Translations under genes and position numbers: made by a program | Notes under the pieces: generated by a model | Database searches by the model: none | Told to the model about the DNA's origin: nothing | Seen by the model: only the letters and a program-made list of their open reading frames with translations | From: Cyprinodon diabolis | Taxonomy: Eukaryota > Chordata > Actinopteri > Cyprinodontiformes > Cyprinodontidae | Direction of reading: 5' to 3' | Assembly: GCA_030533445.1 (NCBI GenBank) | Contig: CM060066.1 | Location: 34,255,235 to 34,319,234 of the forward strand | Length of the DNA stretch: 64,000 nt | Shown here: positions 22,165 to 31,436 of the stretch, one piece after another | Position numbering within the stretch: position 1 is the first letter of the stretch | Layout: the number at the start of each line of letters is the position of its first letter

Positions 22165-24509
22165 ACATAATTTGTAGTCTTAGAGCATTTAAAAGCTGCA
22201 TGCTTTTCAACTTTCAATCTGTCTTTTGCAATGTTAAAGCAACAACAAAAATTGAGGTTGATGTGCAATCAGGTTTAAAGATGCAGGTCTGTTCGTCATC
22301 ATTGTTCCAGCTTTATGCTGGTAACCTGTTTTGGGTGCTGGAATTGTCTCGTGTTATTTCTAATGAGCTTAGAATAAAGAGGTAACTAATGACAGTGAAT
22401 TATTTGGGTTTTATTGATTTAAAAATACTTTAAACATGGACACTGTGTCTAACTGATAGAATTAATGAATTTAGAGTTTTACAATGAAACCTAATAAGAG
22501 TGCATCGATGTTTAATATTTTCCCCTGCCAGCAAATACTAACAAGTCACTAAATAGAATCCATTCTTATTTTTTTTATAACTTGTACCTAGACAATACAT
22601 TTTTGTAGAGATTATTAACAGAGTGTCATCAGTCTGTGCTTCTGACTAGAGATAGCCCTATCTTTCCATGTATAATGAGGCAAAAAAAAAATCCCTTTTA
22701 GAGCTGCTTTATCAATTTAACAATTTGCTGTTGTTCATCTTATTTTATTTGCTCCATTTACTTGTAGTTTCATTGTTGTGTCTCATAAAAAATGTCCTCC
22801 AACAGTCAGCCTATTACTGAGCTGTTTTATTTCCCTATTGTTACTAATTTATTGACAAGTTTAATTGTGTGTGATTTACCAGCTTTCAGTAAAAAAGGTA
22901 TGAAAAAGAAAAGTGAAAAGAAAAGCTGTCTGACTGAAAGGGCACTTTGAGGAGATGCATATCTGTCGAAAATAATTTAGAAAATTAATCAAATGAATCA
23001 GATTGAACTATTTTGGGGTCTTAAAGCATACACATGTATGTAGGCATTAATTAGTTGATAAACCACTGGTCTAGGACACTGACAAATAGGGAATTTCCAC
23101 ACTGACAAACATAAACTGTCTCCCAAATGTATCTGTATATAAATGAGCATTTCTTTCAAAAAATATTCAGCAAGCCAAAATATTTAATAACCAATTTGTT
23201 CAAAATTGAGCCCCCTTTTATCTTTGCTTTTGCCGCATTACCTCTGTCATCTAGGCAGCAGGCACCACATGATATTGTGTATAACGTGGTTATCACATGC
23301 ACCATACATCACAGACAGCTTGTGTTTTGTTGTTAAGTTGGTTTGTTAGCAGACCCCCTTTTGTTTTTGGGTCACTGTGTTCCATTGATGCGCAGTATGG
23401 ATGAAACTAAAACAAACGGGACACTGCCAGACTAACCAAACATAGGCTTGGCACCCTGCTGAATTATAAGGCAAGTATGAGGTCGAATAGTCCACTAGCT
23501 GAAAAAAGCTGACCCAAATGTGACTCTTTGGGTGTGTATTATAGCTGAGATATTCAATCTGTTGAACAATATGTTTGTGACTTTTATTCGTCATGTCATT
23601 TCCGAGCATATTAATTCGTGCTTGTTAAAAATTGTCCTTTTCAAGTGACTCAAAATCACTCTGCCACCTACTACATCAAACTCAGTCAGCCCTTTTTTAT
23701 TCTGTTCTCATAACACCCTTGCCTGATAATTATCTGCAAGACTGCACTTTGCTCTCCTTAGATTTGAAACAGAATGACAAAGAGCACGTTTGTTAAACAG
23801 TAAGGAAACTTTGTTAGCCAGGAAAAGGTGGGGGAAAGAAAAAAAGTGTCTGTTGGATGGGTAGGGGTGGGGAGCTTCAAGAGAGGGGGCAGGCAGTGTA
23901 GAAGACATTCGGAAGGAGGAATGATAATGATGATTGTAGAGAGACAGACAGAATTGAATCTTTTAATCTCCCAAAGTGGCAAGAAAGCGACCACAGGCAT
24001 TTGTGATTGGATTTCCTTTAGGTCCACAAATAGGTCAATATACCTAGCATTGCTCATTAGCCAAAAAGGGGGGAGAGAAAGGGAAAAGTTTTGTGTCGAT
24101 ATACTCTGCATCATTCAGTTGCCCTTTCTTCAGTAGGAGAGGAGGGGGAAATAGATTGTGCAAAACGAATACTATCGGATGTGTTTTTGTGAGACTTCGG
24201 CTACTGAACAGGGTAGTGGAAGCAGTAATAAGAAAGCACTGTAGTGCACACAAGCACCTCAAATTTGACCTTTCTCTGACAAGAGCTACTTCCCTCTTTG
24301 GACTTAAGATCTAGATAAAATACGTTTCTCTCACCTTGCATCTTAAAGTCTTACAAAATCTGTAGCATATGATATCATTGAGTAAGTTAAATCTATGTTT
24401 TTTTAAGCAATCATGTTCAACTAATTTATAAATTCAGAAACATGTCAAATAATGCTTTATTTGCCACAAGATTAAGTATTGAATGTAACTAATGAGTCAA
24501 ACCTCACAT
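22165..24509. other. Intergenic DNA, no gene recognised
   Basis: No transposon terminus or coding signature recognised. 23820-24150 is strongly purine-biased on the + strand (GGGGGAAAG, GGAGGAGGGGG) and yields several overlapping shadow frames. 22660-22900 is complex AT-rich sequence without repeats. Confidence 0.45.
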
Positions 24510-24795
24510 TTGAGCCACTTTTGCTCAGTATAATCATTCAAAAAAATCTTATGTGAAAAAAGTATGTTATCAATTATTATGTGTGAAGAACTAGTATGAT
24601 GAATTATGGTGAACCTACATGGGTCTAACTGTCAGAAGAAAGTGTTACAAAAATTAGCTGCCTAATGTGATTTATCTCTCATATTACCCCAAGTCCACTT
24701 CTGATTGTCTACCAGGTCCATTGTGATGACTCCTCCAACTCATAAGTGCTGCATTCCATTTGTCCTTGGAAGTCGAACTTTCAAACTTCCAAGTC
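24510..24795 (+). repeat. Duplicated segment, copy A
   Basis: About 285 bp with close similarity to 26812-27070. Shared runs include TGTTATCAATTATTATGT, ACATGGGTCTAACTGTCA, AATTAGCTGCCTAATGTGAT and AGTCCACTTCTGATT. Copy A has about 30 extra bases near 24748-24775 before the shared CCAAGTCATAAATTT end. The two copies bracket the LINE at 25215-26760. Confidence 0.85.
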
Positions 24796-25214
24796 ATAAA
24801 TTTCAACTGGCACACAACAGAAAGTCAGAATTACGGGTCAGTAATATGGTGCAACACGATGTTACCAGATTCTTTATTCAAGATGTGTGCTACTTAATTC
24901 AAAACTTGTAAACTCTTCTACTTGAGAGCTTTTGTAGCAGTTCCTTATTATTATTGTAGCATCAAGTCTATCATGAAAGTACTAATTTTAAGTTTTTTGA
25001 GGACAATATCTTTCAATGCTGCACAGAATACTGATTAGACAAGTGTTTTTGTTACTGTTATGGTCGTAAGAGTGGCTGTAGTGGCTATGGAGAAATGGAG
25101 AGTCTACAAGTGGAAACTGCGACACATTTACCTCAGAGATCATGTTATTCCAACTGGTTAAACTCTAGTTCTGATTAAATCTTAAATTTCAACTTTAATG
25201 CTTTGCACAACTGA
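24796..25214. other. Spacer, no gene recognised
   Basis: No feature recognised between copy A and the LINE. Confidence 0.4.
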
Positions 25215-26205
25215 GTAGAGCCAACCTAAGAAAGGCCCCAAGCCGCAACAACATACCTGGGTGGGTGTACAAGGAGTGTGCAGGTCAGCTGGCTGGTGTC
25301 CTTACAGAGATTTTTAACACCCCGCTGGACCAATCCACAGTGCCAGCATGCTATCACGGTGAAGTGCTTCGAAAGGCTGGTTAAAGAACACATTGTATCC
25401 ATTCTGCCGCCTATATCTGACCCGTTCCAGTTTGCCTTCCTACAAAACTGCTGCACTTAAGATACCATTTCCTCTGCTCTTCGCCTGAGCCTAGCACAAC
25501 TGGAAGAGAAGAACACCCACATGCAATTGCTGTTTCTGGACTTCAGTTCAGCTTTCAACATCATCATCCCACAGCATCTGATAGGAAAACTGGAACAGCT
25601 TGGCTTCAATACACCCCTCTGCAATTGACTGTTAGACTTCCTCACAAACAGACCTCGGTCAGCCCGGGTTGGACAGAACACCTCTGATGTCATCAACCCA
25701 AGCATGGGCTCCCCTCAGGGCTGCATCCTGACCCCCCTGCTTTTCACCCTGATGATACGAATGCGTCCCCAGGTTCATCACCAGTCACATTGTGAAGTTT
25801 GCAGATGACACTATGGTGGTGGGCCTCATCAGAGACGACAATCACGCTCCACTGCTCATCAACAGCTCAGCTTTAGAGGTGGTCAGCAGCACCAAATTCC
25901 TGCGGGTGCACATCACAGACACCCTCAACTGGACAGAAAACACCACCGCACTGGTCAAAAGAGCACAAAAGCACATGTACTTCCTGCGGAGGATGAGGAG
26001 AGCCCACCTTTCCCCACCCAGCCTCACGACCTTCTACAGACGCACCATAGAGAGCATTCTCACCAGCTGTCTCATTGTGTGGTGTGGAGGCTGCAGTGCC
26101 TCAGACTGGAAGAAGGTGAGAAGAGTGGTGAGGAAAGCAGAGAAGATCATTTGGGCTCTACGCTCCATAAAAGACATTTCATCCCAGTGCTGCATGTCCC
26201 GAGCA

Positions 26206-26350
26206 GGAGTGGCGGCCTAGTGGTCAGGGCATAATCTTGAGGTTGTGAGTTCCAAACCCACTCCCACAGATTGCCACTCTGCTCCCCAAGGGGATGGGTT
26301 AAATGCAGAGTTAAATTTCTCCAATGTGAGATCAATAAAACTCTGATAAA
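26206..26350 (+). mobile_element. tRNA-derived SINE, inserted in LINE
   Basis: Head GGAGTGGCGGCCTAGTGGTC carries an A-box-like GCCTAGTGGTC; TTGTGAGTTCCAAACCCACT is a degraded B box. The body reads CTGCTCCCCAAGGGGATGGG and the tail TTTCTCCAATGTGAGATCAATAAA. The same body and tail appear at 56447-56632. It breaks the LINE frame right after 'CCMSRA'. Confidence 0.75.
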
Positions 26351-26360
26351 CTATTCATGG

Positions 26361-26443
26361 CTGGCTAGCTCAGTAAGTGACCCGTCCTGCAAACAGGAAG
26401 CCTGGGTTCGTATCCCAGCTGCAGGATGAGCAGCCACTGTGGG
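26361..26443 (+). mobile_element. Second tRNA-like SINE head
   Basis: CTGGCTAGCTCAGTAAGTGA (A box) and GGGTTCGTATCCC (B box) about 35 bases apart look like the promoter half of a tRNA gene or tRNA-derived SINE. It follows the SINE at 26206-26350 with only about 10 bases between them. No tail was recognised; the LINE resumes directly after it. Confidence 0.6.
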
Positions 26444-26699
26444 TCCATAGGAAACAGCTTCATTCCTACTGCCATTAGACAGCTGAACTGTTGAGAAAAC
26501 TCTAAATAATGTCCCAGACTCTGCATCACACTGACAACACCAAAACACTGCATAATTGCACCATTTAATGCTCCAAACTTCCATATCAATGCATTTTTTT
26601 GTACCATAGTTTTCTTCCCACACTGTTTACATTTTATCACTGCTGCACTTTAAGAAATAGAAATGTGATGAAAGCTGTGCAAAATAAAATTCTTGTTTC

Positions 26700-26811
26700 A
26701 TATAAAATATGTGTATACAAAATGACAATAAAATTTGTCTAAGTCTAACTGCTCAAGGCAGAAAGACGATGGTCAGTCTTTCAAGACCTGGTGTAATATT
26801 TGTGTTGTTGC
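26700..26811 (+). repeat. Duplicated segment, copy B (LINE tail plus flank)
   Basis: LINE 3' end plus flank; matches 27075-27183 through GTATACAAAATGA, GTCTAAGTCTAACT, TCAAGGCAGAAAGAC and GACCTGGTGTAATATTT. Confidence 0.8.
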
Positions 26812-27070
26812 CACTTTTGTTTAGTAGAATCATTAAAAAATGGTCTGTGAAAAAAGTCTGTTATCAATTATTATGTCTGAAGAACTAATATGATGAATTA
26901 TGGAGAAACTACATGGGTCTAACTGTCAAAAGAATGTGTTAGAAAAATTAGCTGCCTAATGTGATTTATCTCTCATATACCCCAAAGTCCACTTCTGATT
27001 TTCTAACAGGTCCATTGGGATGATTGCTCCCACTTATAGTCAAATTTTCAAAATTCCAAGTCATAAATTT
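26812..27070 (+). repeat. Duplicated segment, copy A'
   Basis: Second copy of 24510-24795, immediately downstream of segment B, shortened by about 30 bases near its end. Confidence 0.85.
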
Positions 27071-27183
27071 TTATTCTGTGTACACTCTATGTATACAAAA
27101 TGATGATAAAAGCTGTCTAAGTCTAACTCTTCAAGGCAGAAAGACAGCTGGTCAATATTTTAGACCTGGTGTAATATTTCTGT
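27071..27183 (+). repeat. Duplicated segment, copy B'
   Basis: Second copy of 26700-26811. It begins with the LINE 3' tail (TGTGTACACTCTATGTATAC) although almost the whole LINE body is absent between A' and B'. Confidence 0.8.
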
Positions 27184-27661
27184 TTGTGCATCCATACATC
27201 TATTCATTCATCTTCTTCTGCTTATCAGAGCACAGGTTGCGGGGGTTTCAGCTTCTGTAGGGAGGCCCAGACGTCTCTCTCCCCAGCCACTTGGGCCAGC
27301 TCCTCCAGGGGAATCCTAAGGCGCTTCCGAATGACTGAGCTCCTCACCCTATCTCTAAGGGAGAGCACAAACTACGGAGAAAAATCATTTCAGCTGCATG
27401 TATCCGGGATCTCATTCTTTCAGTCAAGACCCAAAGCTCATGACCATGGAAGAGAGTAGGAGCGTAGATCGACCAGTAAATCGAGAGCTTTGCCTCTTGG
27501 CTCCGCTCTCTTTACCACAACAGACCGGTACAGCATACGCTGCACCAGTCTGCCAATCAATCTCCCACTCCATCTTCCCCTCATTTGTGAACAAGACCCC
27601 AAGACACTTAAACTCCTCCACTAGGGGAAGTACATCCTCCCCAACCCAGAGAAGGCACTCT
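27184..27661 (-). pseudogene. Rex3 LINE, 3' part (split by BEL insertion)
   Basis: Minus-strand reading gives 'MEEFKCLGVLFTNEGKMEWE', 'GKESGAKRQSS' and, after frameshifts, 'RDRVRSSVIRKRLRIPLEEL'. This is the C-terminal part of the Rex3 (RTE clade) reverse transcriptase that continues the copy at 33957-34600. It ends at the element's 3' terminus near 27184. Removing the BEL element together with one ACCCT duplication restores contiguous Rex3 sequence across GCACTCT-ACCCT-TTTCCGG. Several frame disruptions show that it was already dead or decaying. Confidence 0.85.
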
Positions 27662-27666
27662 ACCCT
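27662..27666. repeat. BEL target-site duplication, left copy
   Basis: ACCCT, repeated exactly at 33957-33961; the normal 5-bp duplication size for BEL/Pao integration. Confidence 0.9.
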
Positions 27667-28041
27667 TGTACTGTTCTCTCTATGTGTTTTGCTCTTGCGT
27701 GAACACAGATAAACAGCCAGCCAAACTCCTTATTCAAGAGCCAGGAAGTGAGCGGCTTGCTCCTTTATTGTCTTCTTACAAATTTAGTCAGCATTTCTGA
27801 CTGCATTGAATTCGGTGTAAAAAACCATTGCTTTCTGAGAGATTAGCTGCATTTTTGCGGTCCTGAGACGATGCATACACGTTTTTTCTCCTGCTTACGT
27901 TTTTACTTCCTACTTCCGGTTCGGCAAATTTTCAAAATAAAAGCACCCGAAATACATAGAAAAATAAAGAATAGTATATTAACATTTCAAAGTCGTTTTT
28001 AAGTGTCTTTTAAACATACTAAACATATTCAGGGCAGAACA
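27667..28041 (-). mobile_element. BEL/Pao 3' LTR (375 bp)
   Basis: On the minus (coding) strand it begins TGTTCTGCCC and ends AACAGTACA. It is identical to 33582-33956 except at two positions (G at 27668 versus A at 33583; A at 27906-27910 region CGGCAAAT versus CGGCAGAT). A polyadenylation signal (AATAAA on the minus strand, 27764-27769) lies inside. A purine tract GACGGGGAG abuts it on the internal side and is the likely polypurine tract. Confidence 0.93.
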
Positions 28042-28076
28042 CTCCCCGTCTGGCATTTACTGATGCCACTTAAGAT

Positions 28077-31000
28077 TTAAATGTCCCGATTTGACCTCTG
28101 GCTTTCCTTTGCCAGGAGTAAGACCACCTCAGTAACAGGCCTTAAGAATGTCTTTACTTTATCCTGTGATGTTGTCCTAACCTCAACTTTGCGGACTTTC
28201 CCATCACCGCTTGGGCTCGTAGATGTGACCAGACCCATTGGCCACTCGTTGCGGGGGGAATCACTCTGTTTAAGTAACACAATGTCTCCGACTTCCAAGT
28301 TGCGACATGCTGTGTGCCACTTACGCCTTGGCTGAAGGGTATGGAGGTATTCAGCTCTCCATCGGCTCCAAAACTCATTAGCAAGTGCCTGCACCTGTCT
28401 CCACTGACACTTGAAAAGATCCTTTTCGTCGAAACTGCCGTGTGGAGGAGAAACACCTGGTTTTTGGGTCAGGAGCATAGCAGGGGTCAGCAGCATTGGA
28501 GAGGAGGGATCGGAGGAGACCGGGACTAATGGTCTGGCGTTGATTATAGCGCACACCTCCGCCATTAAAGTACAGAGCACATCATGAGTCAGGTGAGTAC
28601 GCTTGGTTCTTAGTAGCATGGAATCGAGTATCCTCCGGGTCACGCCAATCATGCGTTCCCACACCCCTCCCATGTGGGATGCATGTGGGGGGTTGAATTC
28701 CCATGTGCAACCATTCTCATGTAAGTACTTTAAAATGCTGGTTTGCTTTGGATCGTCCGGTCCCATGCCCAGTTCGGAGCTGGCTCCAATAAAGTTTGTG
28801 CCCCGATCTGATCTCAGCTGCTTCGCTGGCCCTCTTAAAGCGAAAAACCTTCGGAGGGCGTTAATGCAGCTGGCTGTATCCATCGACTCTATGACTTCTA
28901 CATGCACAGCTCTGGTGCTCATGCATGTAAAAAGTATGGCCCAGCGTTTGCTCTGAGCTGCGCCACCTCTGGTGAGTCGGGTGAGAACTTCCCAGGGGCC
29001 GAAAACATCTAATCCTACATAGGTGAATGGCGCTGATGAGCTCAGACGCTCGGGAGGGAGGTCAGCCATCTTTTGGACCTCAAGCCTTCCCCTCAGCTTG
29101 CGGCAGGTGACACAACGATGAAGGACTGAACTTATCAACCTTTTGCCAGCCACAATCCACAGGCCTGCAGCCCTGATTGCACCCTCGGTGAATTGTCGCC
29201 CTTGGTGTTCAACTTTCATGTGGTAATGATTCACCAGTAGTGTTGTGACATGACTTTGTCTTGGGAGAATGATTGGATTTCTCACCTCTGGACTGGTCGA
29301 TGCATGTCTCAGACGTCCTCCGATCCGTAAGAGGTCATCGTTCATGAAAGGATCGAGGTTCAGGATTGCGCTTGATCTTGAGATTGCTCTGTCTTCTTGC
29401 AGTGCAGTGTACTCTTCTGGATAAGCCTCCCTTTGAACAGACTTGAGTATGACCCGCTTCGCTGCTGTCAACTCTTCTGGAGTACGAAGTCTGCTGCATC
29501 GATGCCATCCTTTACATGTAGCTGATGAGTCAGATCTGAATGAACGAGTTTGATGGATCAAAAAGGAAACTGCCCTCAGCAAAGACCCCCAAGTGGAGAA
29601 ACGTTGGAAACGTCCTGAGGTGAGTTCACATTCATTAATGCAGGTAGCAAGGGTGGTCAGTTGAGGTCTTACATCTGGATCTGTTTCTGGATCCACCAAA
29701 TTAAAGGTCTCTTGTGCTTCAGCCAGGAATGGTTTGTGAAGGAACTCTGGCCCTGTAAACCACATGCTGTTGGTAAGTTGAGATGCTGGAACAGATCTGG
29801 TGGCCAGATCAGCTGGATTTTGACCTGTAGGCACATAATGCCACTGCTGAGGGGAAGTTGTCTTGCGTATGCGGTGAACACGGTTGTGTACATACACAAA
29901 GAATCGCTTTGTTTCATTGCATATATAACCAAGGACAACTTTACTGTCACAATAAAACCTCACTGCATCTGGTTTGTGGTCAAGCTCATCGAGGATCAGT
30001 TCAGCCATCTCGACGGCCAGCACAGCTCCACACAGTTCGAGGCGAGGGATGGTGGGTTCGGGTTGAGGAGCCAGCTTAGCCTTTCCGAGCACAAAGCCAA
30101 CTCGACACTGTCCATCTGTCATGACAACCCTGAGGTAAGCTACTGCCCCTATTGCCCAGTTTGAAGCATCAGAAAAAACACATAACTCTGTATATGTGGC
30201 ACTGGAGAGTGACCGTTGTATGTAGGAGCGAGGTAGATGGAGGTCACTCAGGTCCTTTAACGATTCTTTCCATGTTTCCCATTTGTTTAACTTGTCTGCA
30301 GGAAGTTCAGTGTCCCACTCGTGAATGTCAGCAGAAAGTTCTCTGAGCAAAGCTTGCCCTTTAATGGTCACAGGTGCAACCAAGCCCAATGGGTCGAAGA
30401 CGCTATTGACGGTGGATAGCACTCCACGACGGGTGAACGGCTTGTCGTTGACTGCCACTTTAAATGTGAAGGTGTCAGAGTCTATGTTCCAGCATAAACC
30501 GAGACTTCTTTGCACTGGAAGCTCTTCTTTGTCAAGGCCCAGGTCTCTCAGGCCTGCAGCCAGGTCCTCAGGTTTGAAGGCTTGCATCACTGTGATGCTG
30601 TTAGAGGCGATTTTATGCAGTTTCAGATTTGATTCTGCCAGCGAAGCTTGAGTGCGCTTCAGCAGATCAATAGCTTCAGTCTCTGATGGGAGGGAGATGA
30701 GCCCATCATCCACATAAAAGTGTCTTTCAACGAAGTGGCGAGAGTCAGAGCCATACTTTTGTTCACCTTCTTGGGCAGCTCTCCGGAGGCCGTATATAGC
30801 AACTGCTGGCGAAGGGCTGTTCCCGAACACATGTACTCGCATCCTGAGCTCCATCACCTCCTTAGTCAGATCGTTATCCTTGTGCCAGAGGAATCTTAAG
30901 AAGTCTCTGTGGTCTTCTCTCACCAAGAATCCATAGAACATTTGTTGGTTGTCGGCAGTCAGTGCAACAAGCTCCTTTCTGAATCTAAGCAGCACTCCCA

Positions 31001-31436
31001 GGAGCGAGTTATTTAAGTCAGGGCCTGAAAGCAGGACGTTGTTAAGAGAGATGCCACATTCTTGTGCGCTCGAGTCAAATACAACTCGTATCTGACCCGG
31101 CTTCTGTGGGTGGTACACTCCGAAAATGGGTAAGTACCAACACTCTGCATTCTCAGGAAGAGGGGGAGCTTCTTCAGCATGTTCGTTTAAAAAAAGCTTC
31201 TCCATAAAGGCAACAAACTGTTCTTTCATTTCAGGATTTTTGTTCAGTGTACGTCGCAAGGAGTGGAGACGGTGGAGGGCTTGAGCACGATTATTTGGAA
31301 GGCGTGGCCTTGGGAACCTGAAAGGTAGGGGAGCAGTCCAGCTGTTCTTTTCATCTCTGTGGAACTCCTTTTCCATGACCTCCAGAAACCCACCCCAAAT
31401 CCAAACGCTGGGCAAAAGGTGCTTCGTGGGGCCCAT
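28077..31436 (-). CDS. pol: BEL/Pao Pol: RT, RNase H and integrase (1119 codons, open)
   Basis: Copies element RNA into DNA and integrates it. The RT core covers roughly residues 95-250, with 'CWYLPIFGVYHPQKPGQ', the first catalytic Asp near 162 (LTADNQQMFY) and YVDD at 241-244. RNase H at about 418-545 shows Asp423 (FSDAS), Glu467 (RLELCGA) and Asp497 (YCDSK). An integrase zinc-binding region lies at about 735-780 (HYHMKVEH, then CVTC). The catalytic core has Asp810 (GLDVFGP), Asp877 (RSDRGTNF) and Glu927 (GGVWERM). All expected catalytic residues are present and the frame has no stop. The first 16 or so residues lie in overlap with the gag-protease frame and are probably not translated as written: true BEL homology starts around 'FLEVMEKEF'. 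The frame is +1 relative to gag-protease. Confidence 0.92.
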   Translation of the reverse strand: MGPTKHLLPSVWIWGGFLEVMEKEFHRDEKNSWTAPLPFRFPRPRLPNNRAQALHRLHSLRRTLNKNPEMKEQFVAFMEKLFLNEHAEEAPPLPENAECWYLPIFGVYHPQKPGQIRVVFDSSAQECGISLNNVLLSGPDLNNSLLGVLLRFRKELVALTADNQQMFYGFLVREDHRDFLRFLWHKDNDLTKEVMELRMRVHVFGNSPSPAVAIYGLRRAAQEGEQKYGSDSRHFVERHFYVDDGLISLPSETEAIDLLKRTQASLAESNLKLHKIASNSITVMQAFKPEDLAAGLRDLGLDKEELPVQRSLGLCWNIDSDTFTFKVAVNDKPFTRRGVLSTVNSVFDPLGLVAPVTIKGQALLRELSADIHEWDTELPADKLNKWETWKESLKDLSDLHLPRSYIQRSLSSATYTELCVFSDASNWAIGAVAYLRVVMTDGQCRVGFVLGKAKLAPQPEPTIPRLELCGAVLAVEMAELILDELDHKPDAVRFYCDSKVVLGYICNETKRFFVYVHNRVHRIRKTTSPQQWHYVPTGQNPADLATRSVPASQLTNSMWFTGPEFLHKPFLAEAQETFNLVDPETDPDVRPQLTTLATCINECELTSGRFQRFSTWGSLLRAVSFLIHQTRSFRSDSSATCKGWHRCSRLRTPEELTAAKRVILKSVQREAYPEEYTALQEDRAISRSSAILNLDPFMNDDLLRIGGRLRHASTSPEVRNPIILPRQSHVTTLLVNHYHMKVEHQGRQFTEGAIRAAGLWIVAGKRLISSVLHRCVTCRKLRGRLEVQKMADLPPERLSSSAPFTYVGLDVFGPWEVLTRLTRGGAAQSKRWAILFTCMSTRAVHVEVIESMDTASCINALRRFFALRGPAKQLRSDRGTNFIGASSELGMGPDDPKQTSILKYLHENGCTWEFNPPHASHMGGVWERMIGVTRRILDSMLLRTKRTHLTHDVLCTLMAEVCAIINARPLVPVSSDPSSPMLLTPAMLLTQKPGVSPPHGSFDEKDLFKCQWRQVQALANEFWSRWRAEYLHTLQPRRKWHTACRNLEVGDIVLLKQSDSPRNEWPMGLVTSTSPSGDGKVRKVEVRTTSQDKVKTFLRPVTEVVLLLAKESQRSNRDI
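31351..31436 (-). other. Gag-protease/RT junction: out-of-frame, probable internal deletion
   Basis: On the coding strand the protease-side 'LGWV' (about 31395) runs directly into the RT-side 'FLEVMEKEF' within GGGTGGGTTTCTGGAGGTCA, but in the +1 frame. BEL/Pao elements normally encode one continuous polyprotein with several dozen residues between these landmarks. The compact overlap suggests a deletion that changed frame. Programmed +1 shifting is an alternative; I see no known slippery motif. Confidence 0.6.

Larger units (their letters stand above)
25215..26760 (+). pseudogene. CR1/L2/Rex1-group LINE reverse transcriptase, broken
   Basis: Fragments of a non-LTR reverse transcriptase occur in order on the + strand. 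25215-25460 gives 'RNNIPGWVYKECAGQLAGV' and 'VKCFERLVKEHIVSILPPIS'. 25500-25610 gives '[20 protein letters not shown]' (motif A Asp). 25640-25760 gives the PQGC turn. 25795-26212 is one open frame with 'KFADDTMVVGL' (motif C Asp-Asp), 'HITDTLNWTENTTALVKRAQ' and 'RTIESILTSC'. Stops at 25458 and 25626, a frameshift, and a deletion after 'GLIRDDN' make it non-functional. Two tRNA-like SINE pieces (26206-26443) interrupt the C-terminus; it resumes at 'NSFIPTAIRQLNC' (26451-26490). The 3' tail ends ATGACAATAAAATTTGTCTAAGTCTAA. Confidence 0.85.

Noticed and set aside
23828..24262. Several overlapping frames of about 100 codons on both strands
   Set aside because: Artefacts of a purine-biased stretch; mutually overlapping and without domains.
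26361..26443. Functional tRNA gene
   Set aside because: A and B boxes are present but the acceptor stem and cloverleaf do not close, and it sits next to a SINE inside a LINE.
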